Origin: Nilaparvata lugens | Lineage: Eukaryota; Arthropoda; Insecta; Hemiptera; Delphacidae | Assembly: GCF_014356525.2 (NCBI RefSeq) | Contig: NC_052508.1 | Span: 61,445,800 to 61,509,799 of the forward strand | Direction of reading: 5' to 3' | DNA: 64,000 nucleotides | Part shown: positions 1 to 10,859 of the stretch, one piece after another | Layout of the letters: every line of letters starts with the position of its first letter | How positions within the stretch are numbered: the stretch's first letter is position 1 | The notes under the pieces: model-generated | What the model was told of the DNA's origin: nothing | Seen by the model: only the letters and a program-made list of their open reading frames with translations | Database searches by the model: none | Translations under genes and position numbers: made by a program

Positions 1-46
1 GAGAGAGAGAGAGAGAGAGAGATTGAGAGAGGAGAGAGAAGGAGAA
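1..46. repeat. (GA)n microsatellite at window edge
   Basis: Uninterrupted GA dinucleotides for about 22 bases, then purine-rich degenerate GA. It is cut by the start of the window. Confidence 0.95.
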
Positions 47-737
47 ACTTGTACTGTACTTGTAAGTCTCAACACGTTTCTTGTTGTGGTATTAGAGGTA
101 GTTTGCTGCGGGAAGTTTAGTGGGTTTCGAAGGGTTTTATAGTTCGGGTTTACGATCATATTTGTGGGATTATGGTGTATGATGGAGAGGTATGGGGTGG
201 CGGGGCGCGGGTTTACTTATAGAGTCATTCGATTGAATGGTTCATCTAGGTTTACAACTCCAACTATCTTCATATGATACGTAGTATATACTAGTAACTT
301 GTATCATGTACCTATATGATAAGGTCATAATATACAATCTGAATACAGGTTGATTCCTAGTCATCCACAAAGCTACTTGAATCACTTGCTGAAATGATAT
401 GATAGGAAAGGAAAATCCTGTTTATTTCCCGTATCAAACGTTATTAGTTGTTAATAAAATTAATATTAAAAGCAGAAGTTGAAATTCAAATGAATTACTG
501 ATCGAATACTATTTGAATATTAATTTAGTTTATAAAAATAGAATAAAGAGACTACTACTAATACTGCAAGTGCATAATGAAACAGTATGCTTTTAACGCA
601 GCAAGGACATATTGGGCAGTTTGGAGATACTGGATTCTCCATCTAAATTCATAAGAATTGGCTACATTAATTTTTCAAAATCATTGTGCGAATCAATGAT
701 ATAATAGTTTTCGGGCAACATTCAATTTATCCTTTTA
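47..737. other. AT-rich DNA, no feature seen
   Basis: No open frame with coding character, no inverted termini and no RNA-gene boxes were seen. It could be intergenic or intronic. Confidence 0.6.
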
Positions 738-839
738 GTTAGATCACTCCAAACTGCTAGCATTACTTGAGTTATTTACTTATAAATAACTTCAACGCGT
801 CCCAAACAATGCTGACATTTTGGAGTGAATCTCACTATA
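738..839. mobile_element. Fold-back element, copy 1 of 5
   Basis: The left side reads ATCACTCCAAACTG then GCATT. The right side reads AATGCTGACATTTTGGAGTG then AATCTCACTA, so the two halves are imperfect reverse complements around a short AT-rich loop. Four more units with the same ends occur at 4808, 10568, 41562 and 61404. The size (about 95-105 bp) and absence of coding sequence suit a very short MITE or hairpin element. Boundaries are approximate because no target duplication was fixed. Confidence 0.65.
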
Positions 840-1361
840 CCATTTTCCAGCTTCTTCCAGAAACGTTTTTTCACGGCTGTTGGCTTGCTTTTAGCAGCTT
901 TCATGAAAATTGTTTTCGCTTGAAATTACTTCGATTCCTTTTTGTACGTTCTTTTTACACAATTTCGTTTTTTTCACTGTTTTGTAGAGATGCATTTATT
1001 CCAGTACTGCACTCTTCTCACCTTTCCCAACCTCTATTTTATTCTTCCACCACCTTATTCTCTACTCTTTCATCAATTTCCTTTCAAATATTTTTCTACC
1101 ATTCCGTCTCATTACTGTTCTGTGGAGATGCTCTTCTCTCAGTTTCCTTCTTTTCTATCACTTTTTCATTATTCTTCTAGCTCTTTATACAACATTCAAC
1201 TGTTTCAATATTCATCAATTCACTATTCCTTATTTAATCAGTTGCTTTTCTACGATTTTATTTTTTCACTGTTCTGTAGAGATGCCCCTCTCTTAGTATC
1301 CTACTTTCCTCTCTTATTATCTATTATAATATTATCTTATTACTTTCTCATTCCAGTTTTT
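840..1361 (+). repeat. T/C-rich stretch with three degenerate repeats
   Basis: A motif close to CACTGTTCTGTAGAGATGC recurs at about 975, 1113 and 1266, spaced roughly 140-150 bp, inside pyrimidine-rich sequence. This looks like an old degenerate tandem array. Open frames here (767-1180, 942-1418) come from the pyrimidine bias and lack coding signs. Confidence 0.5.
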
Positions 1362-1476
1362 TACTTTCCTTGCCCTACTACCATAGGTAAGGAAAGTATT
1401 GCTTTCCAAAAAAATTAAGGTACCCTAATTTCAAGTTTTCTACACGTTTCAAGGTCCCCTGAGTCCAAAAACATGA

Positions 1477-1478
<2 letters not shown>

Positions 1479-1544
<66 letters not shown>

Positions 1545-1549
1545 TATGT
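1479..1549 (+). repeat. (TG)n microsatellite inside the ACTTTCC repeat
   Basis: About 29 TG units followed by TATG interruptions. It sits at the same internal position as the (TG)n of the copy at 53336, so the microsatellite belongs to the family. Confidence 0.95.
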
Positions 1550-1679
1550 CTGTGAACACGATAACTCCATTCCCAATTAACCGATTGACTTGAAATTTTA
1601 AACTTAAGGTACTTATACCATAGGGATCCGACAATAAGAAATTCAATAAAATTCAATTCAAGATGGCGGAAAAAATGGC

Positions 1680-2600
1680 GGATAATTTTACTAAAAAACC
1701 ATGTTTTCCACGTTTTTCTTCAAATTTATACCATGAACAGCTATTCATAAGCCCTATCAACTGGCATGAGTCTCATTTCTGGGAAAATTTCAGGAGCATC
1801 GTAATATTCATGAGAAAAATGGCGGATGATGACTGAAAAACCATGTTTTTCACGGTTTTCATGAAAACAGCACTAACAATTTTTTTCAAATTTATACCAT
1901 GGATAGCTATTCATAAGCCCTATCAACTGGCATGAGTCTTATTTCTGGGAAAATTTCAGGAGCTCCGTAATATTCATGAGAAAAATGGCGGATAATGACT
2001 AAAAAACCACGGTCTTATTTCTGGGAAAATTTCAGGAGCTCCGTAATATTCATGAGAAAAATGGCGGATAATGACTAAAAAACCACGGTTTCACGGTTTT
2101 CTCGAAAACGGCACTAACGATTTTCTTCAAATTTATTCCATGGATAGCTATAAGCCCTATTACAACACTAACAATTTTTTTCAAATTTATACCATGGATA
2201 GCTATTCATAAGCCCTATCAACTGGCATGAGTCTTATTTCTGGGAAAATTTCAGGAGCTCCGTAATATTCATGAGAAAAATGACGGATAATGACTAAAAA
2301 AACCATGTTTTTCACGGTTTTCTCGAAAACAGCTCTAATGATTTTCTTCAAATTTATACCATGGATATGTTGTATATATGATTCATAAGCCCTATCAACT
2401 GGCATGAGTCTCATTTCTGGGAAAATTGCAGGAGCTCCGTAATATTCTTGAGAAAAATGACAGTTACTAAAAAACCATGTTTTTCACGATTTTCTCAAAA
2501 ACGGCTCTAACGATTTTTTTCAAATTTATACCCTGTATAGTTATTTATCAGCTCTATCAACTGGCATCAGTCTTTTTCCTGGGGAACTAATGGGGGGTCC
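1680..2600 (+). repeat. Degenerate tandem array inside copy 1
   Basis: The phrases 'AACCATGTTTTTCACGG', 'TTCAAATTTATACCATGG' and 'GGAGCTCCGTAATATTC' recur roughly every 80-220 bp, about six times. The copies at 5106 and 53336 hold only one such unit, so the expansion is private to this copy. Confidence 0.8.
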
Positions 2601-2933
2601 ATCTCATCCTAAGAAATGGACTTTGTAACCTCCTTCTCGTGCATGAGGTAGGTAGAGCAGTTTATAAAAATAACACAGTGATAGTCTAGATATTTCATCT
2701 GTAGAACAGCTGTTTTGACGACTTTTAAAATAATCATCGAATTTCACAAAGGAAAAAGTACTCTGAAAACAACTATAATATACACATAATTATACAGTAG
2801 TCTGATCGTAGTTGCAAATATGTTGCCGCCAATCGTCATTATGTTATTCCCCTACATTATTCTCGTTTGAGAATGAGGCTTGCAGTTCAATGAGCAAGGA
2901 AAGTTGTGTGAGTGTACCACACCAGATTTTTTT

Positions 2934-4280
2934 CTCCTTATTATACTGTCACAATATTTTATTCACTCGAGAATTGAATGATTTCACCCGATGAAGGACA
3001 TTTTTTGTACTCAATTTTCAATCTCATCTCGAGTCCCCCAGTATTTTGTTGACAATAGTCATAAAACTGTAGTGAAAGGATATGGCAGAGAAAGAAGCAT
3101 ATTCAACTAGAAATTTATAGTTTCAATTATTTAAAAATGCTTATTAATCACTGAATCATCTATTTTCAAATTTTATGTAATAAAAATCATTTGAGAGGAG
3201 AATGTGAGTGAGAAGTCTTGTAAGTTGGAGAAATGAGAATAAGAGGAAGTCAAAGCAGAAAAAGAAGGGAAATGTTTGGTAAAAGAAGTGGGGGAGTGTG
3301 GTGAGCCTTTCAATATAGCCTGTACACACGTAGGCCTATTCTATTCATGAAGACTTTGCTCTCTCTCTTCTGTGAAAGTTCAACAGTGGTTCTGATCCAA
3401 CTTTCATTTGAGCAGCGTAAGAACAGATAGAAAGGAGAAGAAAAAGTAGAAGAGAAAAAATAAATTCTCTTTTCAAGATAATGGAGAATAGAGAAGTACA
3501 AAGAGGGAGTGAAAAAAGAGAAGAAGGAAAATAATATAGAAAAATGAACATAAAGAGACAAGAAGTATGAAATTGCAAAAGAAGACGAAGAGAGTTGGGA
3601 AGAAGTAGGACAATAGAAGAGAAGTTGTTAGCAAAAGTGAGTAAAAGCAAGGAAATACATGCAAAAAAGCATGAGGAGGGAGCAGCAGAAAGACTAGAAG
3701 CAAGAGCAGGTAGGGGAAAAAACAGAGAAGAAGTGAGGAAGAGCAAGAAAAATCTGAAAAAAACATGAAGAAGAGGAAGAATAACGAGAGAAAGAGAAAA
3801 AAGAGGAGGGGAAGGAAGAAGGAAATGCAAAAATAAAATAAAGATAACATGGAAAAATAAGTAAAAGCGAGAATAAGCAGAAAGAAGTAAACGAAACAAG
3901 AATGATCAAGATCAAGAAAAATGAAACCAGTAGAAACAAGAATAAGTAGTCCAAAAGGGCAGAAAAGGACTTGAGGAAGAAGTACACAAATAAGATGATG
4001 AAGAATCAAAAAATATAAAAAAGCTCCCAGAAAAGACTTGGGGGAGAGAAAATCGCAATACGATGTCTATCTCTCTTATCTGGTGCTATGACCTTGTAGG
4101 CCAAAGTGTGTGTACATTCAAAGAGGGTGAAAGTATTTTCATTCGCATCCCTTTTATATTCTGTATTTTCAAAAAAAGGCAAGAAAAAAGATGGCTGACT
4201 TTTCGGCTTTTGGCCGTATTTTTCTTCTAAATAGCGTAGTTGTACAGTGTTGGGTGAAAATCTCTCCAACATCTTCTTGT
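2934..4280. other. No gene; purine-rich plus strand from about 3430 to 4000
   Basis: The plus strand is dominated by GAA, GAG and AAG words. Minus-strand frames (for example 3345-3899, 3473-4009) are Leu/Phe/Ser-rich translations of that bias. I see no regulatory or repeat boundary. Confidence 0.55.
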
Positions 4281-4350
4281 ATCATCATCATCATCATCAT
4301 CATCATCATTTCCCTGTAAATCAGGATTTGCAGTCAAGGGTTTCTCGAAA
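4281..4350 (-). mobile_element. (ATC)n with possible LINE 3' tail
   Basis: Nine or ten ATC units (4281-4309) are followed by CCCTGTAAATCAGGATTTGC. Read on the minus strand this is a unique segment ending in (GAT)n, the form of a simple-repeat-tailed non-LTR element. Only the tail is present. Confidence 0.35.
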
Positions 4351-4807
4351 TCAAGTATTTAAAATTTGGCTAAAACGATTCTAATTCATAATTGTTCTAG
4401 GTATACACAGTAAAAAATACACCGAAAGTTTAAAAGGACGTGGAGACTGGAGAACAACACAAGACTGGCAAATTTTGTAGAATCTGCTGGGTTTCATTGA
4501 TATGTTTCATGAAATATTCTCCTACTTCAAATTATTTGCATTGCAAGTACCTGAGCTGAAATACTCGTATGTTTTGTTAAACACATGAATAAGAATTGAG
4601 AAAATCTCTCCCTATCTCTGTTGAGTGGGCGTACACAATGAATAATGAGATGTCACTTGCACTGTACATAACAAGTACCCTATGTACCCTATGAGAGAAA
4701 ATAATGCGTTGAGCTGAGAAAATTTGTCCTGACACGAAACACAGTGTGGGATTCTAGCCAAAAGGCTTAATATCCACGTTCGCCCAATGCTCTATCATAA
4801 GACTCCA
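4351..4807. other. No feature seen
   Basis: AT-rich DNA with no supported gene or repeat boundary. Confidence 0.5.
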
Positions 4808-4909
4808 TTAGTGAGAGATTCACTACGAACTGTCAGCATTATTAATAAATAGCATCGATGCTTTTCATACAACCAATGCTGCCTGTTTGAAGTGAACGCG
4901 TCTCTAATA
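4808..4909. mobile_element. Fold-back element, copy 2 of 5
   Basis: The left side reads AGTGAGAGATTCACTACG then CTGTCAGCATT. The right side reads AATGCTGCCTGTTTGAAGTG then AACGCGTCTCTA, an imperfect reverse complement. The loop contains AGCATCGATGCT. Same family as the unit at 738-839. Confidence 0.65.
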
Positions 4910-5629
4910 CCTGGCGTTAAAAGCAGAAGAAATCATGGTTTTTCCAAGGGATGATTAAAGGCTAAGGATTGACGACATGATGATATACCTGGAATGTACA
5001 AAACAAATTCAACTCACTATCAAGTTATTTTGTATAGGCTATCTCTTGATATTACGATATGAAACTTCAAAATGAGTGAAAACACTGTTTAGTATTGTCG
5101 ATCCATTTTTACTTTCCTTGCCCCATTACCATAGGTAAGGAAAAAAAATTAAGATACCCCAATTTCTAAATTTCTATACTTTTGAAGGTCCCCTGAGTCC
5201 AAAAAGTGGTTTTTGGATATTGGTCTTTGTGTGTGTATGAATGTATGTATGTCTGTGTACACAATATCTTATTTCCCAATTAACGGAATGAATTAAACTT
5301 CGGAACTTAAGGTCCTTACACTATAAGGATCCGACACGAACAATTACGATCAAGTGCAATTCAAGATGGCGGCTAAAATGGCGAAAATTATCACAAAGAC
5401 AGGGTTTTTCTCGATTTTCTCAATAACGGCTCCAACAATTTTGATCAAATCTATACCTGGAATAGTCATCGATGAGCTCTATCAACTGCCATAACTCCTA
5501 TTTTAAGAGCTCCGCCTCATCTATTTAATGTTTGAATTTAGATTTCCAATCATCAGGCTTCAGGTACATTCAAAAAAAAAATCAAGTGTAAAAGATTGAG
5601 CATAGAAATCACTAATAATAATGTAATAA

Positions 5630-5765
5630 TAATACTGTCTATTCTCAGAGATTGTCTATTCTGCGTTTCTCAGAGATTGACTATGGTGTAATAACCGAAA
5701 CCGGTCTTTCTAAGTATCAATAAATCTGTGGTTTTTTGACAATTTCTTAGTCTTTTTCATTCAAT
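5630..5765 (+). mobile_element. Penelope/LINE-like 3' tail, plus-strand copy
   Basis: Contains GTGTAATAACCGAAACCGG, TCTTTCTAAGTATCAATAAA and a following TTTTTGACAATTTCTTAGTC. The same segment lies inverted at 17222-17335. The 'CCGAAACCGG ... AATAAA' ending resembles 3' ends of Penelope-like elements, but that is recall. It interrupts the ACTTTCC copy, so it is younger than that copy. Confidence 0.5.
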
Positions 5766-6086
5766 ATGAATAATTACCACAATATCAACTTCTCAACTAC
5801 ACAAAAAGTGAAAATTACTGTCTAGTTACATTTTCACCTTAAATAAAGGGTTACAATAAGCTCGAAATTCGAGGAAATTTTGATTATTCAAATGCAAACT
5901 TAATGAGAGAGGATGTTGAAACTGTTGGTTCTATTGAATCATTCACTGGAAGAGATGGCAGAATTGATCTTGTCAGCTGATCAATTTTAAATTGAAATTT
6001 TGAAATAATTATCGGGGCACCGAGCTTATTTAGCTCGTTTTAACAGAACACAATTCTTCAAAATGATTGATTATTCCATAAACCTT

Positions 6087-6215
6087 TTATTTATTTATTT
6101 ATTTATTTATTAGAACAGTCACAAACACGATATTTGGAAAGAGAAACAGGCAATTGCCCAAAACTTCTTCAATTCCTTGATTTTGGCACATGAATAGTCC
6201 AAAGTGAGGTTAAGT
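6087..6215 (-). mobile_element. LINE 3'-tail-like fragment with (TTTA)n
   Basis: Six (TTTA) units are followed, on the minus strand, by a segment containing AGTTTTGGGCAATTGCCTG. The same 'AGTTTTGGGC ... TTGT ... (AATA)n' layout occurs at 9856, 10860, 17827, 32150 and 56817. This fits 5'-truncated copies of one non-LTR or SINE family. Confidence 0.5.
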
Positions 6216-6573
6216 TTAAAATTTCTGTTTTCACCAAAGATTAACACTCAGAGAATACGTATTCGAGATATGACTGATGAATTTTGAATTTCGAAGGGTT
6301 AATAAGAGCCGGAAATAACACTAAACAATCCAAAAGTTTCAATAATATTGAAATAAACTTGAAAATTTTAAGCAGAAAAATTAAAACTACTATCACAAAA
6401 TGCTCCAAATTTCGTGAAAATCGTTAGAGCCGTTTTCGAGATCCGTTGGACATAAATAACCAGCAAATATAAAAATATATACAGATATACAGAAATTGCT
6501 CGCTAAATAAAATATGATAATGGACATTTTTATAAATGCAAGGAAAGTTGTGTGAGTACGCCACTCCAGATTT

Positions 6574-6917
6574 TTTGCTATACATCTGTGCTAACTGGCT
6601 AACTGGTAGCTAATACCAGGGACAAACAAATAAACTTACGCCTATACTTTATCTATGCTAATACATGCAACTGCAGAATATGTGTGTAAATGGAGCCATA
6701 AGATTGGTAGTTGGGTGACCTATCAAGATTGAAGTGAGTCATTGGCCAAGGAAAGGCACTTCCAGGCGGAGCATTCCAACTACAGCCATAAATTAAACTC
6801 ATACTTGGAGTATAACCAACAAGAGCACCTATAAATCATTGAGTATTGAAGATACGACTACTCAATCAAGATTGAATTACAATAGTAACTACTATTACTA
6901 TTACAAAAGTAACTAAA
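6574..6917. other. No feature seen
   Basis: Short unique AT-rich gap between two repeats. No gene supported. Confidence 0.5.
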
Positions 6918-7149
6918 AGTCCAGTCAACGAAAGATTATAGAGGGTAAAGTTTGGAAAACAATTTTTGACCCTGCAGCTCTTCTAAGAATAGTTAGGGGG
7001 TACAACCCACACCCTCACAGCACAGGGGGTAGGTGGGAGGACTTTTGATATGTTTACCTTCTAACTATCCTTGAAAGAGCTACGGGGTCAAAAATTATGT
7101 TCTAAACATTTCCCCCTATACCTTTTTTTGAGCATTTATAGCCTGGACT
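6918..7149. mobile_element. 232-bp fold-back MITE
   Basis: The ends are AGTCCAGTC on the left and, on the complement, AGTCCAGGC. Arms of about 100 bp match through TTTTTGACCC, GTAGCTCTT/GCAGCTCTT and GATAGTTAG. The central loop is G/C-rich (GTACAACCCACACCC and GGGGGTAGGTGGG). There is no protein. A target duplication was not resolved, so the superfamily is unassigned. Confidence 0.75.
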
Positions 7150-8229
7150 ATGAATATTGGTGAAAATATACATTTTAAAAAGTTAAGGTCAATTCTAGAG
7201 CACTATACGTGTTCAACAAAAAACTACTGAAAAACAAACTTCTTTCAATTTTAAATAAAACTTACTTGTAAGTCTGGACGCGTTTCAGGTCGCGGAGCCC
7301 CATCTTTAGCAGGCAAGGAGTATCTTAATACTGAAATTTGTAAGTCTTGTTGGGGTTTGAATGGTGAATATGAAGGGCAAGGGTAGACTGGGGGATGATT
7401 AGTTGGGGGGTGGGGGGGCTTTTGGTTTTCTACTATCGTGTCAAAGAATGAATTTGACTTGTATTGGAGTTGGTGATTCAGGATAATGTTGAGATGAGTA
7501 TTTATTGATGTGTACATAACAAACTCTTCAAGGGTATTATACTGTATTTAAGTCATTAAGTGTTTTGTGAATTATGTCCATGTTGCTTTGGATGTTCGTG
7601 TAGGTGTGATTGGTAGTGAGGAGTTTTCTGTATAAATTAGGATTTAGTAAGGAAATGGTTTAGGACTCTGATGTGTTTGAAACGTGTGATGAATTTTTGT
7701 CTCTCATCAATTTTGATACTATTACTAAAACAATATTATTCTTCAACTCTCTCTTCATTGAGAGCTGAGTCTAGGACTCTTCCGATTCTAATCATGATAT
7801 TTAATATAATGTATTTTCTTGTATGAATATGTTCACTTGTTTATTTGTTGATATTGGATGCATTTGAATGTATGTGTCCTTGTCAAGCAGCCTATTCAAG
7901 ATTTACTTATATATAGCATCATTTGAGCAAAGAAAAATTTTATTGTTGAATCAAATTTGTATTCTTGATTCTTGGGGTTTGTCAATTCTATTATAATAGG
8001 CATTGGTATAGCTACATTAAACCAGTACTCCACATTAGTCTCTGGATGAGTTACCCCTTATGATTTGAAATCATGAAATTACTCAGATTAGAAGGATTCA
8101 ACTCATTAATGCCGAATAGAATCCCCCATGCTGGTTAATGAGAATAGAGATCAGCATGAAAAATGTTAATTGGAAAGAAAAATCGAAAACTAATTAGCAA
8201 ATAATGAGTTGTTCTAATGAGTGATGGAG
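7150..8229. other. No gene supported
   Basis: A G-rich patch near 7375-7425 gives a Pro-rich minus-strand frame (7251-7517) with no family resemblance. The remainder is AT-rich with no repeat boundaries. Confidence 0.5.
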
Positions 8230-8335
8230 GTATTCCGATGACCGGCGTCCAATCAAATCAATTGCTTTATTAGATTGATTGGTTGCTATGACAACGAGGC
8301 TGCTTTCACACACGCAAAATGGCCATTTTGTGATT
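8230..8335. promoter_or_regulatory. Candidate regulatory patch: CCAAT boxes, RFX X-box, 16-bp palindrome
   Basis: GTTGCTATGACAAC (8282-8295) is close to the RFX X-box consensus (GTYNCC-AT-RGNAAC type), directly after an inverted CCAAT (GATTGG, 8277-8282). A second CCAAT lies at 8249-8253. CAAAATGGCCATTTTG (8315-8330) is an exact palindrome. The spacing resembles promoters of RFX-controlled ciliary genes, but no transcript start or exon is apparent nearby. Motif identity is seen; function is inferred. Confidence 0.35.
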
Positions 8336-8404
8336 TCGGGATGCTTCAAGCGAGATCAATTTTAATTCGGGATTAAACGCTAAGAACAGGAGAACAATTA
8401 GGGT

Positions 8405-8600
8405 GAAGAGGAAGAAGAGGAACAGAAAGGGTGGGGGAGGAGGAGGAGGAGGAAGAGGGAGAAAAGAAGGAAGAGGAAGAAGAGGTGGAAGTGGAGGAAG
8501 AGAAAGAAGAGGAGGAGGAGGAGGAGGAGGAGGAGGAGAATGAGGGGAATGAGGAGGAGAAGGAGGAGGTGGAGATGTAGGAGGAGTAGGAGGGGGAAAT
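8405..8600 (+). repeat. (GGA)n-type polypurine tract
   Basis: Almost pure purine on the plus strand, with GAGGAG repeats interrupted by GAAGAG. The minus-strand frame here (8398-8640) is Leu-rich low complexity and not a gene. Confidence 0.9.
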
Positions 8601-9034
8601 GGTTGATGATGATATTTATTTCAAATATGAGTATCATCATGATTAATAATGTGGAGTGTATCCATTAAAAACCTGGAATGGAGTATGAAATCAATCGAAG
8701 AAGTGATAAAGTGATTTAAAAAGGAGGATGATTCTCGTAAAAGTAAAAAAAAGGTGAGAGGAGAAGGAAGAAAGAGGTTGAATACATTTCCATCAAATGA
8801 CTGTGATGCAGTGAATAATTATATAAACCGAAACAATTGATAGAAAAATAAATTTATATGATTTGAGGATGAGATCGAAGAGAACAGGTTGAGTAGGTGA
8901 ACAATGATGACGATGAGAAGGGGAAGAAAGTGTAGGAAGAGTGGAGAAGTGAGAAGAGTAGGAGGAGGAAGAGGACTAACAGGGTGGTAAACAGTGGAGG
9001 GGGGTGATGAGAGGTGAGCGCTGAAGTTTGTAAA
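8601..9034. other. Purine-biased, no gene
   Basis: A second weaker GGA/GAA-rich patch lies at about 8880-9005. Nothing else is recognised. Confidence 0.5.
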
Positions 9035-9135
9035 TCTCGCGCAACGCAAGCGTTCAGTCGGGATCTCGCCACCGCTGTGACAGTATCACTCCACGTTTCG
9101 CTGACGTATGCGATTCTCGTGGTCGGTTGAAAGTA
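9035..9135. promoter_or_regulatory. CpG-rich possible transcription-start patch
   Basis: A locally CpG-rich stretch (TCTCGCGCAACGCAAGCG, TTCAGTCGGG, CTCGTGGTCGG) stands out from AT-rich surroundings. It contains an insect initiator-like TCAGT at about 9055 and a donor-like AAAGTAAC at about 9131. It could be a non-coding first exon. No downstream coding exon was found, so this is weak. Confidence 0.2.
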
Positions 9136-9855
9136 ACTCAGATAACTAAGAATAGTTGAAAAAACAACTTCGTTAAAAACCATCCAGTGAATAATTTCAT
9201 GGTGTAGTGTGTAGTACTCAATTTCGAACAAATACTTGTAGCATGCTAACTCCATTTTATACTGATTTTTAATTCGAAATATAACGATTCAAATGAAGGT
9301 TGAGAAACAATTATTAAGATTTAATTCCGAGGTCAATTTTCCTTTGTTTTAGTTTAATTTAAGTCGAGTTTGGAACTTATACATACTGAGTTGGAGTTCA
9401 ACTGAGTTTTGAGGTTCAATCTCCAAAATAAGAAAGTTTGACTTCGGCGGTGCTTCTTCCTTGCCAGGTGTTAATCTACTCTCTCAATTTTGAAAGGTAA
9501 GTTTCAGAAATTTATCAAATTAATATATAGATTGAAATAAATAATCATGGAGAGTTAATCATTAATAATTCTTCCCAATACCATTAAATATGCAGCAGAT
9601 TCGATTGTACACCTGAATGTATAGGCAATAGATGATGGATAGATAGATATTAGCATATAGATTATATACATAGATATTATTTATCGCACGAAAAAGTAGC
9701 ACCCGAGAACTATGTTCCTGTACTTGAAGGAGTTTCTATCTATTTCTTCTATTAAAATACTCCAATATAATTAAAGTGTATATGATGAAAATAGTTCTTT
9801 GATACAATTTATGCCTGTCATGCGAGTATTTGGGTAACTAAAATTTCACAATTAT
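9136..9855. other. No feature seen
   Basis: AT-rich, with GATAGATAGATA at about 9640-9651. No gene or repeat end supported. Confidence 0.5.
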
Positions 9856-9945
9856 TTTATTTATTTTACAATCACAACATCAAATTAATGATTGGGAGAA
9901 AATCAACAGCTCAAACCCAAAACTAGCTTAATATCTGACAACTAG
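9856..9945 (-). mobile_element. LINE 3'-tail-like fragment
   Basis: On the minus strand it reads AGTTTTGGGTTTGAGC ... TTGTGATTGTAAAATAAATA, the same architecture as the tails at 6087 and 17827. It is diverged. Confidence 0.4.
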
Positions 9946-9991
9946 TTCCCAGGCATGTTGGAATAAAATACTATTGAGTATTGAATTCAAC

Positions 9992-10266
9992 CATAGAGAA
10001 ACAATAGCGTAAGTAGATATCCCATGGTATAGGGCATTTATGTCGCAACTTTTACTGTTATCTCAGGCCGATTACTGTCGATTATTATCGATTTTTACTG
10101 TTTTTACCGGGTAAGAGTGTATGAACGGCACAATATGAGAGACTACCAGCGTCATAAAGCTTCACGGGAAAGAACTAGGTGGACCATAGTCTTGAGATAA
10201 CAGTAAAAGTTGCGACATAAACGCCCTATACCTTGGGATATCTACTTATGCTATTGTTTCTCTATG
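9992..10266. mobile_element. 275-bp MITE with 7-bp target duplication
   Basis: Terminal inverted repeats of about 70 bp begin CATAGAGAAACAATAG and end CTATTGTTTCTCTATG. They continue inward through GTAGATATCCCA and TTTATGTCGCAACTTTTACTG. ATTCAAC occurs on both sides (9985-9991 and 10267-10273), a direct target duplication. The inner 130 bp are unique and non-coding. CA...TG termini with a 7-8 bp duplication would fit the P superfamily, but that assignment is tentative. Confidence 0.85.
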
Positions 10267-10567
10267 ATTCAACTCATTGGGCGTATTATAATATGAAAAT
10301 ACGTTTCTAAAACTTTTGAATGATCCGCTCACTGCTTTATCTCACTTCAATGTGCTCTCACCACAGTATATTACACCTATCATTTAAGGTTTTATGCTAC
10401 CTGAAAGCTCACACCATGTCGAAAATGAGGAACAAATGATAAAACATAAGAGCAAATAATTTTCATGGCAATATTTCAAGTTTCAGTAGTCTTTAAAGTA
10501 AGTCACTTTTGAAAAAGTGGATTAAAGCTTATGAGAAAAGTCGGACGGACGGAATCGGGTGGGTATT

Positions 10568-10662
10568 ATAGTGAGATTCACATTAAATTGTCAGCTATGG
10601 TCGAATTCGAAGCATTGCTATTGCTCGTAAGGGATTCTGACAGAATGAAGTGCATCTCACTT
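10568..10662. mobile_element. Fold-back element, copy 3 of 5
   Basis: The left side is TAGTGAGATTCAC then AAATTGTCAG. The right side is CTGACAGAATGAAGTGCATC then TCAC. The halves are reverse complements with a loop of about 45 bp. It is the clearest example of the family terminus. Confidence 0.7.
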
Positions 10663-10859
10663 GCAGTTGAGTAATATCGTATTACCACTGACGCGAAAAG
10701 AGATTTACTTTTCAATTTTCTAAGGCTTCGCAGTCCCTGCCTGTAATCGATTGACACCTTTGCAAGAAACAATTTACTTTTTTGAAAAAAACTGTTATGG
10801 TGTAATTCAAATGTAATGACTTAGATGCTAGTTATGTCGTATAGGTGATACCACAGGCA
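10663..10859. other. No feature seen
   Basis: Short unique gap with no supported feature. Confidence 0.5.

Larger units (their letters stand above)
1362..2933 (+). mobile_element. ACTTTCC-family repeat, copy 1 (about 1.57 kb)
   Basis: It starts after a T run with ACTTTCCTTGCCC, followed within 25 bp by GGTAAGGAAAGT, a terminal hairpin. It ends with GCAAGGAAAGTTGTGTGAG and CCAGATTTTTT. The same start and end flank copies at 5106-6573 and 53336-54262, which makes this a defined interspersed family. Inside lies a (TG)n tract (1479-1549), then about six degenerate tandem units (about 1680-2600) built on 'ATGGCGGATAATGACTAAA', 'CCATGTTTTTCACGG' and 'CCTATCAACTGGCATGAGTC'. No protein is encoded. 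Superfamily is unknown: the partly complementary ends suggest a DNA transposon, but no clean target duplication is visible. Confidence 0.75.
5106..6573 (+). mobile_element. ACTTTCC-family repeat, copy 2 (about 1.47 kb, with nested insertions)
   Basis: The start (ACTTTCCTTGCCCC, then GGTAAGGAAAA) and the end (GCAAGGAAAGTTGTGTGAG, CCAGATTTTTT) match copies at 1362 and 53336. It carries one internal unit with GGATCCGACACGAAC and AAGATGGCGG instead of the expanded array. Relative to the shorter third copy it is interrupted by a repeat tail at 5630-5765 and a (TTTA)n-bearing LINE-tail-like segment at 6087-6215. No coding sequence. Confidence 0.75.
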
